From Liolophura sinensis (Eukaryota; Mollusca; Polyplacophora; Chitonida; Chitonidae), in NCBI RefSeq assembly GCF_032854445.1, contig NC_088304.1, positions 25,681,704-25,745,703 of the forward strand: DNA of 64,000 nt. Reading direction: 5' to 3'. The stretch's first letter is position 1; the number at the start of each line of letters is the position of its first letter. The notes under the pieces are model-generated. The model was given only the letters and a program-made list of their open reading frames with translations. It searched no databases and was not told the DNA's origin. A program made the position numbers and the translations under genes. Below are positions 34,501-44,272 of this stretch, piece by piece.

Positions 34501-34567
34501 CACGACCGGCCACAGCCTGAAGCCCTGTATCCAGAGCAACAGGGCTGTTGCTCTGTATCCAGAGCAA
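31552..34567 (-). pseudogene. LINE copy C ORF2 relic with RNase H
   Basis: Endonuclease at 34567-34076 (IIPGDFNSHNPLWGSNN, SDHFPIIPEH). RT at 33547-32605: NNYRPIALTSCVCKTVEG, CGFRQGRSTLD, SIFFDLEKSYNTSWKYG, MGVPQGSI, then YVDDFLICY as the catalytic YxDD box. RNase H at 32115-31552: FIYTDRSKDGE with the first Asp, SADARTILLALSY, ICTDSLSCLLAI, and GNTVADKEAK with the last Asp. The usual TDGSKDG reads TDRSKDG. The Cys/His tail follows at 31369-31157. Breaks between the frames show inactivation. Confidence 0.85.
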
Positions 34568-34916
34568 CAGGGCTGTGGATAATATTGTTGTTTATGAATT
34601 TCGAGGCGACGCCTGCAGCCCTGTCTTCTTCAATACAATACGTGCTATAAAGTGAATAATTTTTAAGAATTATTTTATCTTTGTCAGATGTCTTCAGGTG
34701 AGTTTCCTGTCATATATCGCCATTATGGAGGGAGACGTATAGGAGATTTTTCTTTATGTTTATCTCCATGGTGCTGGTGATATATCCATTACATCCACAT
34801 CTGGTTGTGAAGGATCAACGTCCTCCAAAGATCCAAACTTATTATAAGTTTGAATGGGATTCCTAGTGGCCTTAGAGGGGCGGTCTGAATTTCCACTAGG
34901 TTTACGATCTTGTTGA

Positions 34917-35503
34917 TTAGACCCTTTTTTTAACCTTAGATTTATTTTTATCAGCGGAAGCAGATGTACTGTTATAGTTCTTTCGTTCAGTATCGAGTTG
35001 AATTGTCTGCGTAGAACAACACGAAGTCATGGCTTTGTTTAATGGTTTAACTAATTCTGGTACAGTTATTGTTTTAGGTTTGTCATCACCAATGGGCCGA
35101 GTTATAGATGTTTGAGTGCCAACCGATGTGGACACTTTCTTGACTACATTGGCGAATGAAGATTTTAGGGGAGTGCTCGGGGCAGAAATCAGGCGACGTG
35201 CTTCCAGATAGATAATGTTATTTTGCATCTTTAATGTAATAATCTATTTCTCTTTAATAAAGAGAGAACAGTCCTTAGAGGAGGCCATAAGCAAATAAGT
35301 ATTAAATTTTATAATATTATCACCTTTTTTGTTGTAAATCGCTTGACTTTAACAACCCCTTGCGATTTAAATTCAGGACATATCTGTTCCTCGGTGAAGT
35401 CGGCGAGGTCCTGATCTCTATCTTGGATCACTCCCTGACTAGAATTTGATTTTGTGTGAGGAGACACAACAACAGAAAAATCGGCTATTTTATTTATGGA
35501 CAA
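34917..35503 (-). pseudogene. LINE copy C ORF1 relic
   Basis: A 64-residue segment (DLADFTEEQICPEFKSQGVV) and, after an internal deletion of the zinc-knuckle part, a 103-residue C-terminal segment (NNIIYLEARRLISAPSTP, then SSFANVVKKVS). Such gag-like ORF1 proteins bind the element's RNA. The MASSKDC end of the knuckle region seen in copy D is retained next to the deletion. Confidence 0.65.
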
Positions 35504-35559
35504 TAAATTGAGTGCCTGCTGTTTACGAAAGACTTCGTAAATTCATGGAATTCATGCCT

Positions 35560-35830
35560 GGAATATCCACTGTCAGCCCGGCATCATTGAAAACTGATGA
35601 CTGGATCTCTGTTGTGTGTTACCAGCTTTATTTCTTATTTGTAAAATTTCTTACATACCTTTGTCTTTGGGAGCTAGTGTAAAACGTTGTTTTGGAAATG
35701 GATCTTGCGATTATCGACATGGAACGCCCTTTACAGACTACGAATGGTATATGACACTCGGACATGGCGCTTATATTCGATCAGAACATCGCCCGATCGA
35801 AGCTTTTTAACTTGTTTAACCTGTCCTGTC
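35560..35830 (+). repeat. R1 dispersed repeat copy
   Basis: Contains CATCATTGAAAACTGATGAC, TTGGAAATGGATCTTGCGAT and ATTATCGACATGGAACGCCC in R1 order. Confidence 0.6.
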
Positions 35831-35989
35831 GATCCTTCCACACATTTTTTAAGCAAGAAAGGTCTAATTTACATGCAGGTCTTGTGTTGTTTCTTGTAGA
35901 CAGGACAATAAAGGCAGGCCAATTATTCGTCCATGTCTAACAGAACTTCATTTCTTCGTTTTTTTTGGAGACATTAGGGGTAAGGTTTA

Positions 35990-36440
35990 ACGAAGACATG
36001 CTAGATATATAAAAATTCACCCCACGTGTCCCCCACCCACCCACCACGGAATGCCAACAAGGGCGATGCCTGAACCCAGGGGTACCCAGCAGGAAAACAC
36101 ATGAAGGACTCCAAATGGGGTATACTCAAATAGATGGCCTTAACATGCACACCCAATTCCCCCACCATGAGCACCTCTGTCTCCTACCCAATGAAGAAGG
36201 TGGCACATCAAGTACACTCCCATTAGCCACCGCCTCAAACGTGAACACGCCAACGAAATTTCAGAAATAACATTTTCTCTAAGGAATAGTGTCATGGAGA
36301 AATTTTGGGACCATGCAGAGGCAAGACGTTACCAAGCCGATTGGTTGGACCGGGCCCATCCGACCTCCCGTCTCTCTCCAAGTAAGGGCCAAAGTGACGT
36401 GTTGGGCGTGAGGATCTCGCAAGACCAACACAAATCTATC
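35990..36440. other. C-rich block, possibly LINE 5' sequence
   Basis: Contains CCCCCACCCACCCACCACGG and, at 36415-36432, the ATCTCGCAAGACCAACAC motif shared with the 5' side of LINE copy A. No long open frame. LINE origin is inferred. Confidence 0.35.
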
Positions 36441-36518
36441 TACCTAAAATGTGCAGTGGACTGAATCTGACTGCTTACAGTCCTAAGGGAAGAAATTCCA
36501 TCTTAACAAGTTTCTTAC

Positions 36519-36689
36519 CACCTGGATTTTTTTTCTCCTGGGATGGAGTGGGATTGTTTTCTGGGTGCTCAGTAGGTGTCGAGGATGCATCCACTGGGTG
36601 GTCAGTAGGTGTCGGGGATGGATCCGCTGGGTGCTCAGTAGGTGTCGGGGATGGATCTGTACGGAGCTCAGTAGGTGTCGGGGATGCAT
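36519..36689 (-). CDS. CTL-2 exon: Pro/Thr-rich linker with 33-bp repeats
   Basis: A symmetric phase 1-1 exon (acceptor cctttcag|AT, donor GGTG|gtaagaaa) of 57 codons. It encodes four 11-residue repeats of the form D-P-S-P-T-P-T-E-H-P-x, followed by a short Lys-rich end (SQEKKNPG). It corresponds to the 34-codon linker of CTL-1 but has been lengthened by in-frame 33-bp duplication. The composition predicts an extended, O-glycosylated stalk. No further CTL-2 exon was found downstream before the LINE cluster. Confidence 0.8.
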
Positions 36690-36989
36690 CTGAAAGGGGA
36701 AAGGTGTAAATTATTCCCATTGATGTCTTCAATTTCATAATCAGCACAAGTACATATATAATTCCAAAATTAGATTCGAACTCTTAGTAATCAAAACATG
36801 TGTCCTAAGTTTTTTATTTAGTATTCGACAGTTGAAAAGCAATGCATGTAAAAGACTACAGCATAAATAGAAAAACCAGATCAGCGAAGAGAGTATGAAG
36901 GGGTTCGGCAAATGGTACACGTCGTTATACTAAACTTTTAGTAGTTTGGGTAGTTGAGGTCCCCTGGTAGATCTATGCGTCGAAACAGA

Positions 36990-37165
36990 CATTCATATTC
37001 TAGCCGTCAACCACAAAGGACGTCCCAGGTCAATAATCGCAAGGCCAATTCCCAATACGACTTCTAAATGTGTATAAAGTAGGAAAATAGGACGAAATCG
37101 TGCGAAGAGGAGTTGTCAACAGTTTTCAATGATGGTGGAAAGATGCAAGTGCATTTCCTAAGGCT
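36990..37165 (-). repeat. R1 dispersed repeat fragment
   Basis: The complement reads CTTTCCACCATCATTGAAAA, then CTGTTGACAACTCCTCTTCG, then the GACCTGGGACGTCCTTTGTG block. Confidence 0.6.
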
Positions 37166-37504
37166 CTGTGCTACCACCCCGCCAGTGTCATGAAGTCAAG
37201 AGCTCAGAGTGAAGTCATGGTGTTTTGGCTATGTTTTCAGTATTATTGGGGCATGCTTAGATGTCACATCTAATGGCAGCGGTATAGCTGCGCTGACAGT
37301 GCTAGCAGTTGCTTTTGAGGTGAGTGGGTAAAGTATTGTACGTACTCTGATACTGGCCCAACTCCAGTAGTTACTAACGTTCCTTTTGGAGTACACGTAC
37401 AACAATAGTGTGCAGTAGACCAGGGTGTAATTATGCAATTGATTGAATGGACAACTGCTTGTATGCATCCATATGTTGTATGAAAAATGTGTTAACCTAT
37501 TCAT

Positions 37505-37720
37505 TACATGTAATTTGTTTACTTGATTGGTGTTTACGCCGTAATCAGAAAGTTTAACTTGTACCACGGCCGCCAGCATAATGTTGGGAGAAAACCGGGC
37601 AGAACCCGATGGAGACCCATGACCATCTGTACGTTGCTGGTAGACCTTCCCACTTACTGCCAGAGAGGAAGCCAGCATGAGCTGGGCTTTAACTTGCAGC
37701 CACTGCATTGGTGACAGACA
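37505..37720 (-). repeat. SINE family S1 copy
   Basis: Tail side GATTGGTGTTTACGCCGTAA, body ACCACGGCCGCCAGCATAAT, and the AGGAAGCCAGCATGAGCTGG block near the head. A 15-base C run follows at 37744-37758. Confidence 0.75.
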
Positions 37721-37839
37721 TCTAGATTTTTGCGCCGTGCTGACCCCCCCCCCCCCCCGCCACAGAGACCCCAAATTACATATTGTACATACCGGCCCGG
37801 ATAGCAGCGTCCGCCAAGCACTCACTCACCTATTGCACG

Positions 37840-38385
37840 AAAGCTAACCCAAGGTGGGAATTGTAAGTGTAACGATTGCAACTAGCTGAAATGGCCAAGC
37901 AATGCTAAGCAAGTGAACTGTACTTGTTATACAATGCTTTGTATGTACTTTATGTTGGTCCTTGAGGTTTTTAAATTGCACATTACTGACTGACTTCCCA
38001 ACACATCCCCCAAAGCAGGGAGGGTTCAGAACCGGGGAAAGTCCATCGACTGGATATGAATTACAAAGCATAGCATCGTAGACTGCCGTAGCTGTCCGGA
38101 GAGACTTTCGTTTCCACCACCCATAACGACTGGTTTTGGCGTCAGATATCCGGAGTGACTGGTGGAACGTCGATCTTTGTTGCAACTGTCGGAAATGAGA
38201 GCTGTTGAATTCAATAAAAATGTAGGATGTCTGTATAATTGTATAGTGTAGCCACACATAGCTCAGGAAGTCAGCAAAGCTGTACTCCTAATTCCGTTGT
38301 TTGTTTTTGTGACCTTCGACGCTTGAATTAGCCCGTGACACATGCAATTAATAACGTTAAGCCGGGGTTAGCTTTAGCAGGTAAC
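37840..38385. other. CTL-2 intron segment, nothing recognised
   Basis: Overlapping - strand frames exist (37844-38259), but they lack splice context and any family signature. Confidence 0.45.
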
Positions 38386-38389
38386 TGTG

Positions 38390-38790
38390 TCCTGGAATTC
38401 TACCCTGCACCCGTTGGCTTTTGGTCACACCTACCCGGTAAAATACGGCCCCTGGTTTATCTCAGGGCTTTGTTCTATCTGTTCATGCCTGCTTTTATAG
38501 CTGCAAGATACACGCCCTTAGCACCAGGGCTTGAGCGGAATTGCAAGCAGGTAAAACAAACATGCAGTGATGATAATTGCAACATGTAATTCATCATTGA
38601 TCTTGAATTACTCAATATGCTGGATTGTCATCATATTATCGTACACACATTAAAACAATGCAAAGGGAACTAGCCTCATGGACTCTTTGTCCACCCGGAA
38701 AATCCCGATGTATGCAGGAACACAGTATAAAAGACTACATTGAGAGGAAAACCAGAGAAAATTTTCTAAGATGGCAAAATTAATGTGTGA
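38390..38790 (+). repeat. R2 dispersed repeat copy
   Basis: Blocks TGTGTCCTGGAATTCTACCC, GGTCACACCTACCCGGTAAA, ATTAAAACAATGCAAAGGGA and AAAAGACTAC in R2 order. It ends about 20 bp from the CTL-2 lectin exon. Confidence 0.6.
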
Positions 38791-38809
38791 AAAGTTGTAG
38801 GTTACTGAC

Positions 38810-38974
38810 CGTATTCACAAATAAATTCCATTTTCCTGTCACAACGTTCTGCTGTCCACCAGGTTTTCCTGCCTCCATCTGTCGAGGCAGGGTTTGGTGC
38901 ATTACATCTCGCGGCACAAGAGCGCAAAGGATCGTCAGCAGTGGTGAGCCAGCCGTTAAATGTTACCGGCGAAC
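38810..38974 (-). CDS. CTL-2 exon: C-terminal half of C-type-lectin-like domain
   Basis: Acceptor ctatcgaag|GT and donor TACG|gtcagt, phase 1-1, 165 bp. Joined to the exon at 51360 it reads WKWLDG-SPVTFNGW, then LRSCAARCNAPNPAS, KTWWTAERC and KMEFICEY. As in CTL-1, the EPN/QPD and WND calcium-binding motifs are absent and the SCAARC cysteines are present. An open frame extends upstream of the acceptor (to 39074), but the splice site and the CTL-1 comparison favour the start at 38974. Confidence 0.9.
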
Positions 38975-39074
38975 CTTCGATAGATGTAGAAAAAAAATCA
39001 AATCCAACAATTTCATAACCATTTCGGATAAGCAAGGGAGTCACTATTGCCTCATGGCTCAAATTGTCATACAC

Positions 39075-40090
39075 TTTACATAAAGCTAGCTAATGCCATT
39101 GTAATATAGATGGTTAGAAGTTTGCAAATTGGATCCAATTATCCAACTTATAAATTTATCTACCTACGCTGAGGTGCTAACTTCTGTTCATCTCTGACTG
39201 CTAAATCATATTGTGTTCACTCTTACGTTAATCTAAATTGTAAATACTGATATTGGGGAGGGTGGGGGGGGGATCTTGTCAAAAAGTATGGTATCCTATT
39301 ATGCACTTTCTCTGAAAATATTGAGTCAAGGGGTTGCAAAAGTAACAACCACTTCTACACTTTCTGTATCACCCCATGTGATTCGTGTATATCAAGACAT
39401 ATCCTATGTTCGACTTTATAAACCAGTCACAACAGTTCAGACAGCTAAAAATAGGCTGTCCTTAAAATTAAAGTACCGATATAAAGATCTGGATTTAATT
39501 AACATACCACGAATTTTAAATACCCTGAGGTTCGCAATGCTATGCCGAATTATTTCAACGTACGAGAGCCCATATGGATTTCCTACCAATACAATAGACC
39601 AATAGCTTCAAAGATTTTTAATCACGGGATAGCAATTGAAGATTTTGAGATATCTTATTATACACCTGGTACATACAGCTGTAACCGAATGTCAGACTTT
39701 ACTTACCATCGATGTAAACATGTAAATTTAATATTGAACATAATGATGACCTACGAAGCCTGCTTATGAGAGTTTATGCATTTACATAAACCAGTAGAAT
39801 AAAACCCCTAGATCAAATCGCAAGAGGCCGTAATTCACTGGTTACATGTGAAGTTGTCAACTCCTAATCTGTCGTCGCTGCTCTGTTTTCCCCTCTATGG
39901 TGTAAGTCTTAATTATATTCCGAAATATGGAGAACCGAGAAACATAGATATGAGAGGTATACAGAAAATTATCTTTTCGGGCGCTTCAAAACGTTGTCAA
40001 AAATGGCGCTTTAAGAATGGTTCTTAAAAATTCCAAACTAGATGCTCAAACACACATACCATATATGTATATCTGTACTTAGGATCTGTG
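39075..40090. other. CTL-2 intron segment with an R2 fragment
   Basis: Mostly unassigned. A reversed R2 fragment lies at about 39790-39930 (GAGGCCGTAATTCACTGGTT, GTCGTCGCTGCTCTGTTTTC). A + frame at 39276-39605 has no recognisable family. Confidence 0.5.
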
Positions 40091-40109
40091 CGTGGAAACA
40101 GACATTCAG

Positions 40110-40335
40110 TGGCCCAGGTGGCCTGTCACCAATGCGGTCGCTGTGAGTTCAAGTCCAACTCATTCTGGCTTCCTATTCGGCCGTACGTGGTAAGGACTGT
40201 CAGCAACCCGCGAATGGTCGTGGGTTCCACTGGACTTTGCCCGGTTTCCTCTCACCGTAATGCTGGCCGCCATCGTATAAGTGAAATATTCCTTGGTAAG
40301 GCGTAAAACACCAATCAAATCAATAAATAAATCCA
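40110..40335 (+). repeat. SINE family S1 copy
   Basis: Partial tRNA-like head (B-box-like GAGTTCAAGTCC), then CTTCCTATTCGGCCGTACGT, GGCCGCCATCGTATAAGTGA, and an AATCAATAAATAAAT tail. Confidence 0.8.
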
Positions 40336-40339
40336 AAAC

Positions 40340-40520
40340 GACGTATAACACAAACTGCCAAAGAACTCAGTCAGTATATACGGTACGGGAATGAGACGGA
40401 ATCATGCAAAGACAAGCAGTCAACAGTTTTCAGCGATGTTGGAAATGTTTTTAGGCGACAGAGTGAAATCGGTATTAAAATCGCGTACCATGCTAGAGTT
40501 TGGTTCTCTCTGTTCTACTG
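40340..40520 (-). repeat. R1 copy, inverted relative to the adjoining Penelope relic
   Basis: The complement gives CATCGCTGAAAACTGTTGAC, TTGCATGATTCCGTCTCATT and CATGGTACGCGATTTTAATA, matching R1 in the - orientation. Confidence 0.7.
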
Positions 40521-40950
40521 TTTCTGACACAGATTTAATTCACAAAATGTCATTACTAATTGTATCGGTGTCCAAAAAACTTGTCGCCGGTACAATAACG
40601 TCACAGGCAACAAAGCATTTTTCTGTTCCACTACATACAAGGGTTACCATTAAAGGGATGTTTTGTGGTTCACCTAGTTGCTTGAATTTTTCATTATAAC
40701 GTCTCTGTGAAATTCTGGGAAACCACATATAAACAGCATATTAGTTTTCCGAAGTATGCAAATTGTGCCCAATTCTGACAAACCTATACTTGTTCTCAAA
40801 CTAATAAAGAATAATTCTCACCAGACCCAATCTTTCTCATTTACTAAACGGTACATGGATGATCTGTTGGCTTAAAACAATCCATATATGACAAAGGCTG
40901 TGAAAGATATTTACCCACCTTTACTGGATTATCAGGGTTAGATCTAGGAC
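40520..40950 (+). pseudogene. Penelope-like reverse transcriptase relic
   Basis: Reads SLLIVSVSKKLVAGT then, in shifted frames, the region equivalent to the PLE at 12.7 kb. The catalytic box RYMDDLLA is preserved at about 40853-40876, followed by NNPYMTKAVKDIYPP. Stops interrupt it. Confidence 0.7.
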
Positions 40951-41680
40951 CTTCCTGAATCCGTAAAACTGACTCTTTAAAAAATCAATGGAAGGGTTAA
41001 AAAAAAAACACTCAAACAAAATTATTAAAACTTGAACTTTGGAGCTTTATCTTTCATATTTATCATTCACCAAGTTCGCTATTTCTTACCGACGGTGGGG
41101 AGGAGACTCTATAATAAACAAGAGGTTTGTGCTCCTAGTGGCCCTGCTGAAATCTCCCAGGTTAACATTGGAAACAATGTGTAAAAATTGACAAAAAGCA
41201 CTGATTAGGGCAGTTTGCTGCTTTCAACGAATGGCGCAATATTGGTGGGACAAAAGTTGGTGCCAGGCCCGATAGCGGCCGTAAACGTGGCAAGTCTGCA
41301 TCGAGCTGATATGTGAAAAAAAAATAGTCCCGAAAGACTCCAACTCCTGTTCTTATATTGGCCTAGCGTCGTTGGAGTCTTGACGCTAACACTATTAATT
41401 CCGTCAGACTTCTTCAGTGAGAATCACAGACAAACCACCAGACCACCGGGGCGGTCATTTATCCGCCTGTGAGCTGTGAATATGCGCGTATGAACGCAGT
41501 TGTTATATCAAAATTCCTAAAATTGGGATTAAAAGACATATTATAAACTTTAAATGGTATAATTAATATATCAGCAGTTTACTGTTCTTCTGCATAATTT
41601 TTCTCTCTAAAACCATTTAAATGGATTTAAAAACCTATGGAAATGTACCATGTGTAAAAACATCGCTTTAATGACCTTGA
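40951..41680. other. Unassigned sequence upstream of the P2X7-domain gene
   Basis: No exon or repeat family recognised. The short inverted pair AGTCCCGAAAGACTCCAACT and GTTGGAGTCTTGACGC around 41330-41390 is unremarkable. Confidence 0.45.
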
Positions 41681-41686
41681 CCTAGG

Positions 41687-41694
41687 TGACGTCG
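41687..41694 (+). promoter_or_regulatory. CRE-like motif upstream of the P2X7-domain gene
   Basis: TGACGTCG lies 38 bp before the proposed start codon at 41732. It is a one-mismatch version of the palindromic CREB/ATF site. Functional use is inference. Confidence 0.35.
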
Positions 41695-41731
41695 CGAGTT
41701 GAAAGACCTTTGAAAGGCCGTTTTTCTTACC

Positions 41732-41873
41732 ATGGCGGAAACATACGAATCTAGCGACAGGACCATGACACATTGGTTACTTTGCGGAAGATGGGGCCTG
41801 GAAAAGGTCCAATCCTATGGATTTGATTCCCATGCGTCTGATGATGGGGAAATAGCGACGACACAGAGGCGAG
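41732..41873 (+). CDS. P2X7-domain gene: proposed first exon
   Basis: ATG at 41732 opens a short frame (MAETYESSDRTMTHWL, then VQSYGFDSHASDDGE). The aromatic-proline-like VQSYGFDSxAS..DE segment resembles the IxPYxFEP-acidic stretch that precedes the Zn-binding domain in related invertebrate proteins. A donor-like GAGGG|gtgagg sits at 41873; read through, the frame stops at 41891. The phase does not fit the next recognised exon (which needs phase 2), so an intermediate exon or another donor is required. Confidence 0.45.
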
Positions 41874-42461
41874 GGGTGAGGTCGCAAGCATGAGACAGTG
41901 AAAGCGAGCAGTCTCGTTTGCAGAACACTGAATGATACGCACCATAATATGTTAGCAGAGTATAACATTTTCCTAAGTCCTGCGTTAAGGACACTAGGAG
42001 CACATATGTGAAACGTTTTCTATTACCAGTTACACTTGTTGGTCAGATAATAACCGAAAATTTATGTTTATCAAACGTCTGTCAAAAATACTTACATACC
42101 ACAACAACAACAACAACGTCCTCTGATTTTTGTCAACTGGAAACATAACTCGGAATACTCAAGTTAACTCCTTTTGATATTACCATCCCACTGTAATTTT
42201 CCACGAGATTATGTTGTTTTTATCATGGGATAACGTCAATTCATGGACTATTCCAGACATGTTTTCCTAAATTATTTGATTCTTCTGCGCATAATTTATA
42301 ATATGCGTATATAATAGGCCAAAAACACACTTTAAACTCTATGAAATTCTACATTCGCATGAGCCAGACCTACTGTTCATTGAACAGTGACTATGCTTTT
42401 GTTGATGTCCTTGACATGCATATGCTTGGATGTCAACTCTGCTGATTGTTACAGCAGGATA

Positions 42462-42590
42462 TTTTATTTATTTATTTGATTGGTCTTTTACGCCGTACTC
42501 AAGAATATTTCACCTATACGACGGCGGTCAGCATTATGGTGGGTGGATACCCACAACCATCGCAGACTGCTTGCAGACCTTCCACGTACA
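42462..42590 (-). repeat. SINE family S1 fragment
   Basis: TTATTTATTTGATTGGTCTT, TACGCCGTACTCAAGAATAT and ACGACGGCGGTCAGCATTAT. Truncated before the head. It lies about 80 bp before the 42669 exon. Confidence 0.75.
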
Positions 42591-42668
42591 ACAGGATAAA
42601 TAAAAAATTGTCAAAGTCTAGTGATGTTGTGAAGGTAAATATTCTGAAACTGTGCTATGTTTTGACAG

Positions 42669-42890
42669 GTGTAAATGTGGAAACTGCATAATCATGCCAA
42701 TTGCAACAGAATGTGATTTTGAAATAACTGTGATCTACGCCAAGTGTGAGGAGATGGATGTTCGAGTCCAGTGCACCATAGACCATAAAGGACTTGAACC
42801 GGTGTGCCTCAACCCCGATGTGCCTGACGTGGCATATTACCAGTACAGGCAACAGTCCAACATGGATGTCAACAATAAATCAGTAGATCA
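42669..42890 (+). CDS. P2X7-domain gene: Zn-binding 'ballast' domain exon
   Basis: Acceptor ttttgacag|GT, donor GATCA|gtgagt (phase 2 at both ends). It reads CKCGNCIIMPIATEC, then YAKCEEMDVRVQCTIDHKG and EPVCLNPDVPDVAYYQYRQQ. This matches the cysteine-rich intracellular domain at the C-terminus of the vertebrate P2X7 receptor (WCKCGxCxxMP .. C .. VCLN .. AYYxYR). In invertebrates that domain occurs in stand-alone proteins without a channel. No P2X channel sequence is present here. The canonical ECxCC pair is changed to ECDFEI, which may weaken metal binding. Product role unknown. Confidence 0.8.
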
Positions 42891-42899
42891 GTGAGTATA

Positions 42900-43085
42900 A
42901 ATTGTAAATACATGTATGTATGTACGCTTAGGTTTTACGTCACACTTCACAATTTTTTCAGTCATATGGCAACGAAGAGTCCTTACTATACTGTACTTCC
43001 TTGTGGGAGAGCAAGTCTGTGCGCTAAAGTGGTGCCATCACTTAAAAGATGCCAAGACATCGTACATGATTGGCTAGGTAACATA
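42900..43085 (-). repeat. SINE family S2 tail fragment in the intron
   Basis: GCTTAGGTTTTACGTCACAC, TTTTTTCAGTCATATGGCAA and CGAAGAGTCC match the S2 tail. It lies entirely within the intron between the two P2X7-domain exons. Confidence 0.55.
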
Positions 43086-43252
43086 AAAGCCAGATACTAA
43101 CTAATTTCTTACATGGCATTCAATTGTAGACAAGTTTTGGAACTTATTTGTCTAAACTGGTCTTGATACAACAATCTGAGAGTTAAATGAGAGAGGAGGT
43201 TTTTATGTGGCATTGGGTACTAACTTGCACCATTTGAACTTAATCTTTTCAG

Positions 43253-43454
43253 AAAACGCCGACATGTTGTTTATCGTCAATTTGTGCGGTCCTGTTGGCA
43301 CTGGCTTGGTATTATGTGGTGGGATCCAGCTGCTCCCCATTCCATAAAAATAACCCACAATACTACTTCTCAACAACAAGGTGTACACAAATGTTTCCTG
43401 ACATTCTCTAGTCAGGTTAATCATAATGGGGTACTAAACTGGATATTACATTAA
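43253..43454 (+). CDS. P2X7-domain gene: terminal exon
   Basis: Acceptor cttttcag|AA continues the phase 2 frame of the preceding exon: ..SVDQ-KRRHVVYRQFVRSCWHWLG. The RxxxYRQFxRxCWxWLG block is the next conserved segment of the P2X7 intracellular domain. The frame ends at TAA (43452-43454) after a divergent tail (ending GVLNWILH). The joined exons give an uninterrupted 140-residue segment, so the domain appears intact although the N-terminus is uncertain. Confidence 0.78.
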
Positions 43455-44195
43455 AGAAAAACACTGACCTTTGCTAGGTACGTCTGAAACGTTCCACGTC
43501 AAGCGCAGATTTCCACCACGACCAAGGAGCCTGCCATACTGGTGAAAGGCGAGGTTTGAAGTCACACCTTGTGTGGTACAGTAGGCACTAGCCTACCTTA
43601 TTGATCAAATTTGTACTCGAATTGCTCGAATACAGCCTAAAAGCACTTCTATACAGATCTTCCACAATGACCCGTATTGGCCAAGTCATATTGTATTGGT
43701 TGTAAATTTTCGTTTTACATTTAATACATACGGAATATAACAGATGTGGTATGGCATGCTACTACACCGCGCGCTACAGTTTGATGTCTCAATGCTAAAC
43801 GGAGTAGTGACACTACAAAACTATCATCTATGAACTAAATAAAAAATGATGTCAGATCAACACAACAGGCCGTTTTCAAATATGTTGAGATGTTTATTTG
43901 TCATTTTTATAACATACATAAAGTAATATGAATCTTACTGGAGGGGGTACTGACAGTCGACCTTTGACCTTCGATCAATACCCTCAGGCCAACAAAGAGA
44001 CAATATTTCAAATATTAATCATATATCAACAACCACTTCACTATAGCCGGAATACCTTGGCGCATAGAAAACCATTCAACAAGACATCTGTATAAAGAAA
44101 TCAATAAAGACAAGGCATACCATCACTATTTACTGTGGATAAGGTTTTGTAGGTTAAAACCCCTACTGAGCACAGTCAGTCATGAAAGAATAACT

Positions 44196-44197
<2 letters not shown>
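43455..44197. other. Intergenic sequence, nothing recognised
   Basis: No exon or repeat family seen between the P2X7-domain gene and the AT microsatellite. Confidence 0.5.

Positions 44198-44271
<74 letters not shown>
44198..44271. repeat. (AT)n microsatellite
   Basis: About 74 bp of uninterrupted alternating AT; likely to be length-variable and cruciform-prone. Confidence 0.98.

Positions 44272-44272
<1 letters not shown>

Larger units (their letters stand above)
31150..35510 (-). mobile_element. LINE copy C, most complete coding relic
   Basis: Runs right to left. It lacks the 3' UTR seen in copies A and D, ending abruptly near 31150 inside the Cys/His tail, which is unusual because LINEs normally lose their 5' end. 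It contains ORF1 pieces, endonuclease, RT and RNase H relics (annotated separately). Its arrangement shows the family order: ORF1, then ORF2 with endonuclease, RT, RNase H and a Cys/His tail. That domain set places it among RNase H-bearing clades such as I or Nimb; the exact clade is inference. Confidence 0.85.

Noticed and set aside
37229-37825. 198-codon - strand frame
   Set aside because: It runs through an S1 SINE and a C homopolymer; no domain features.
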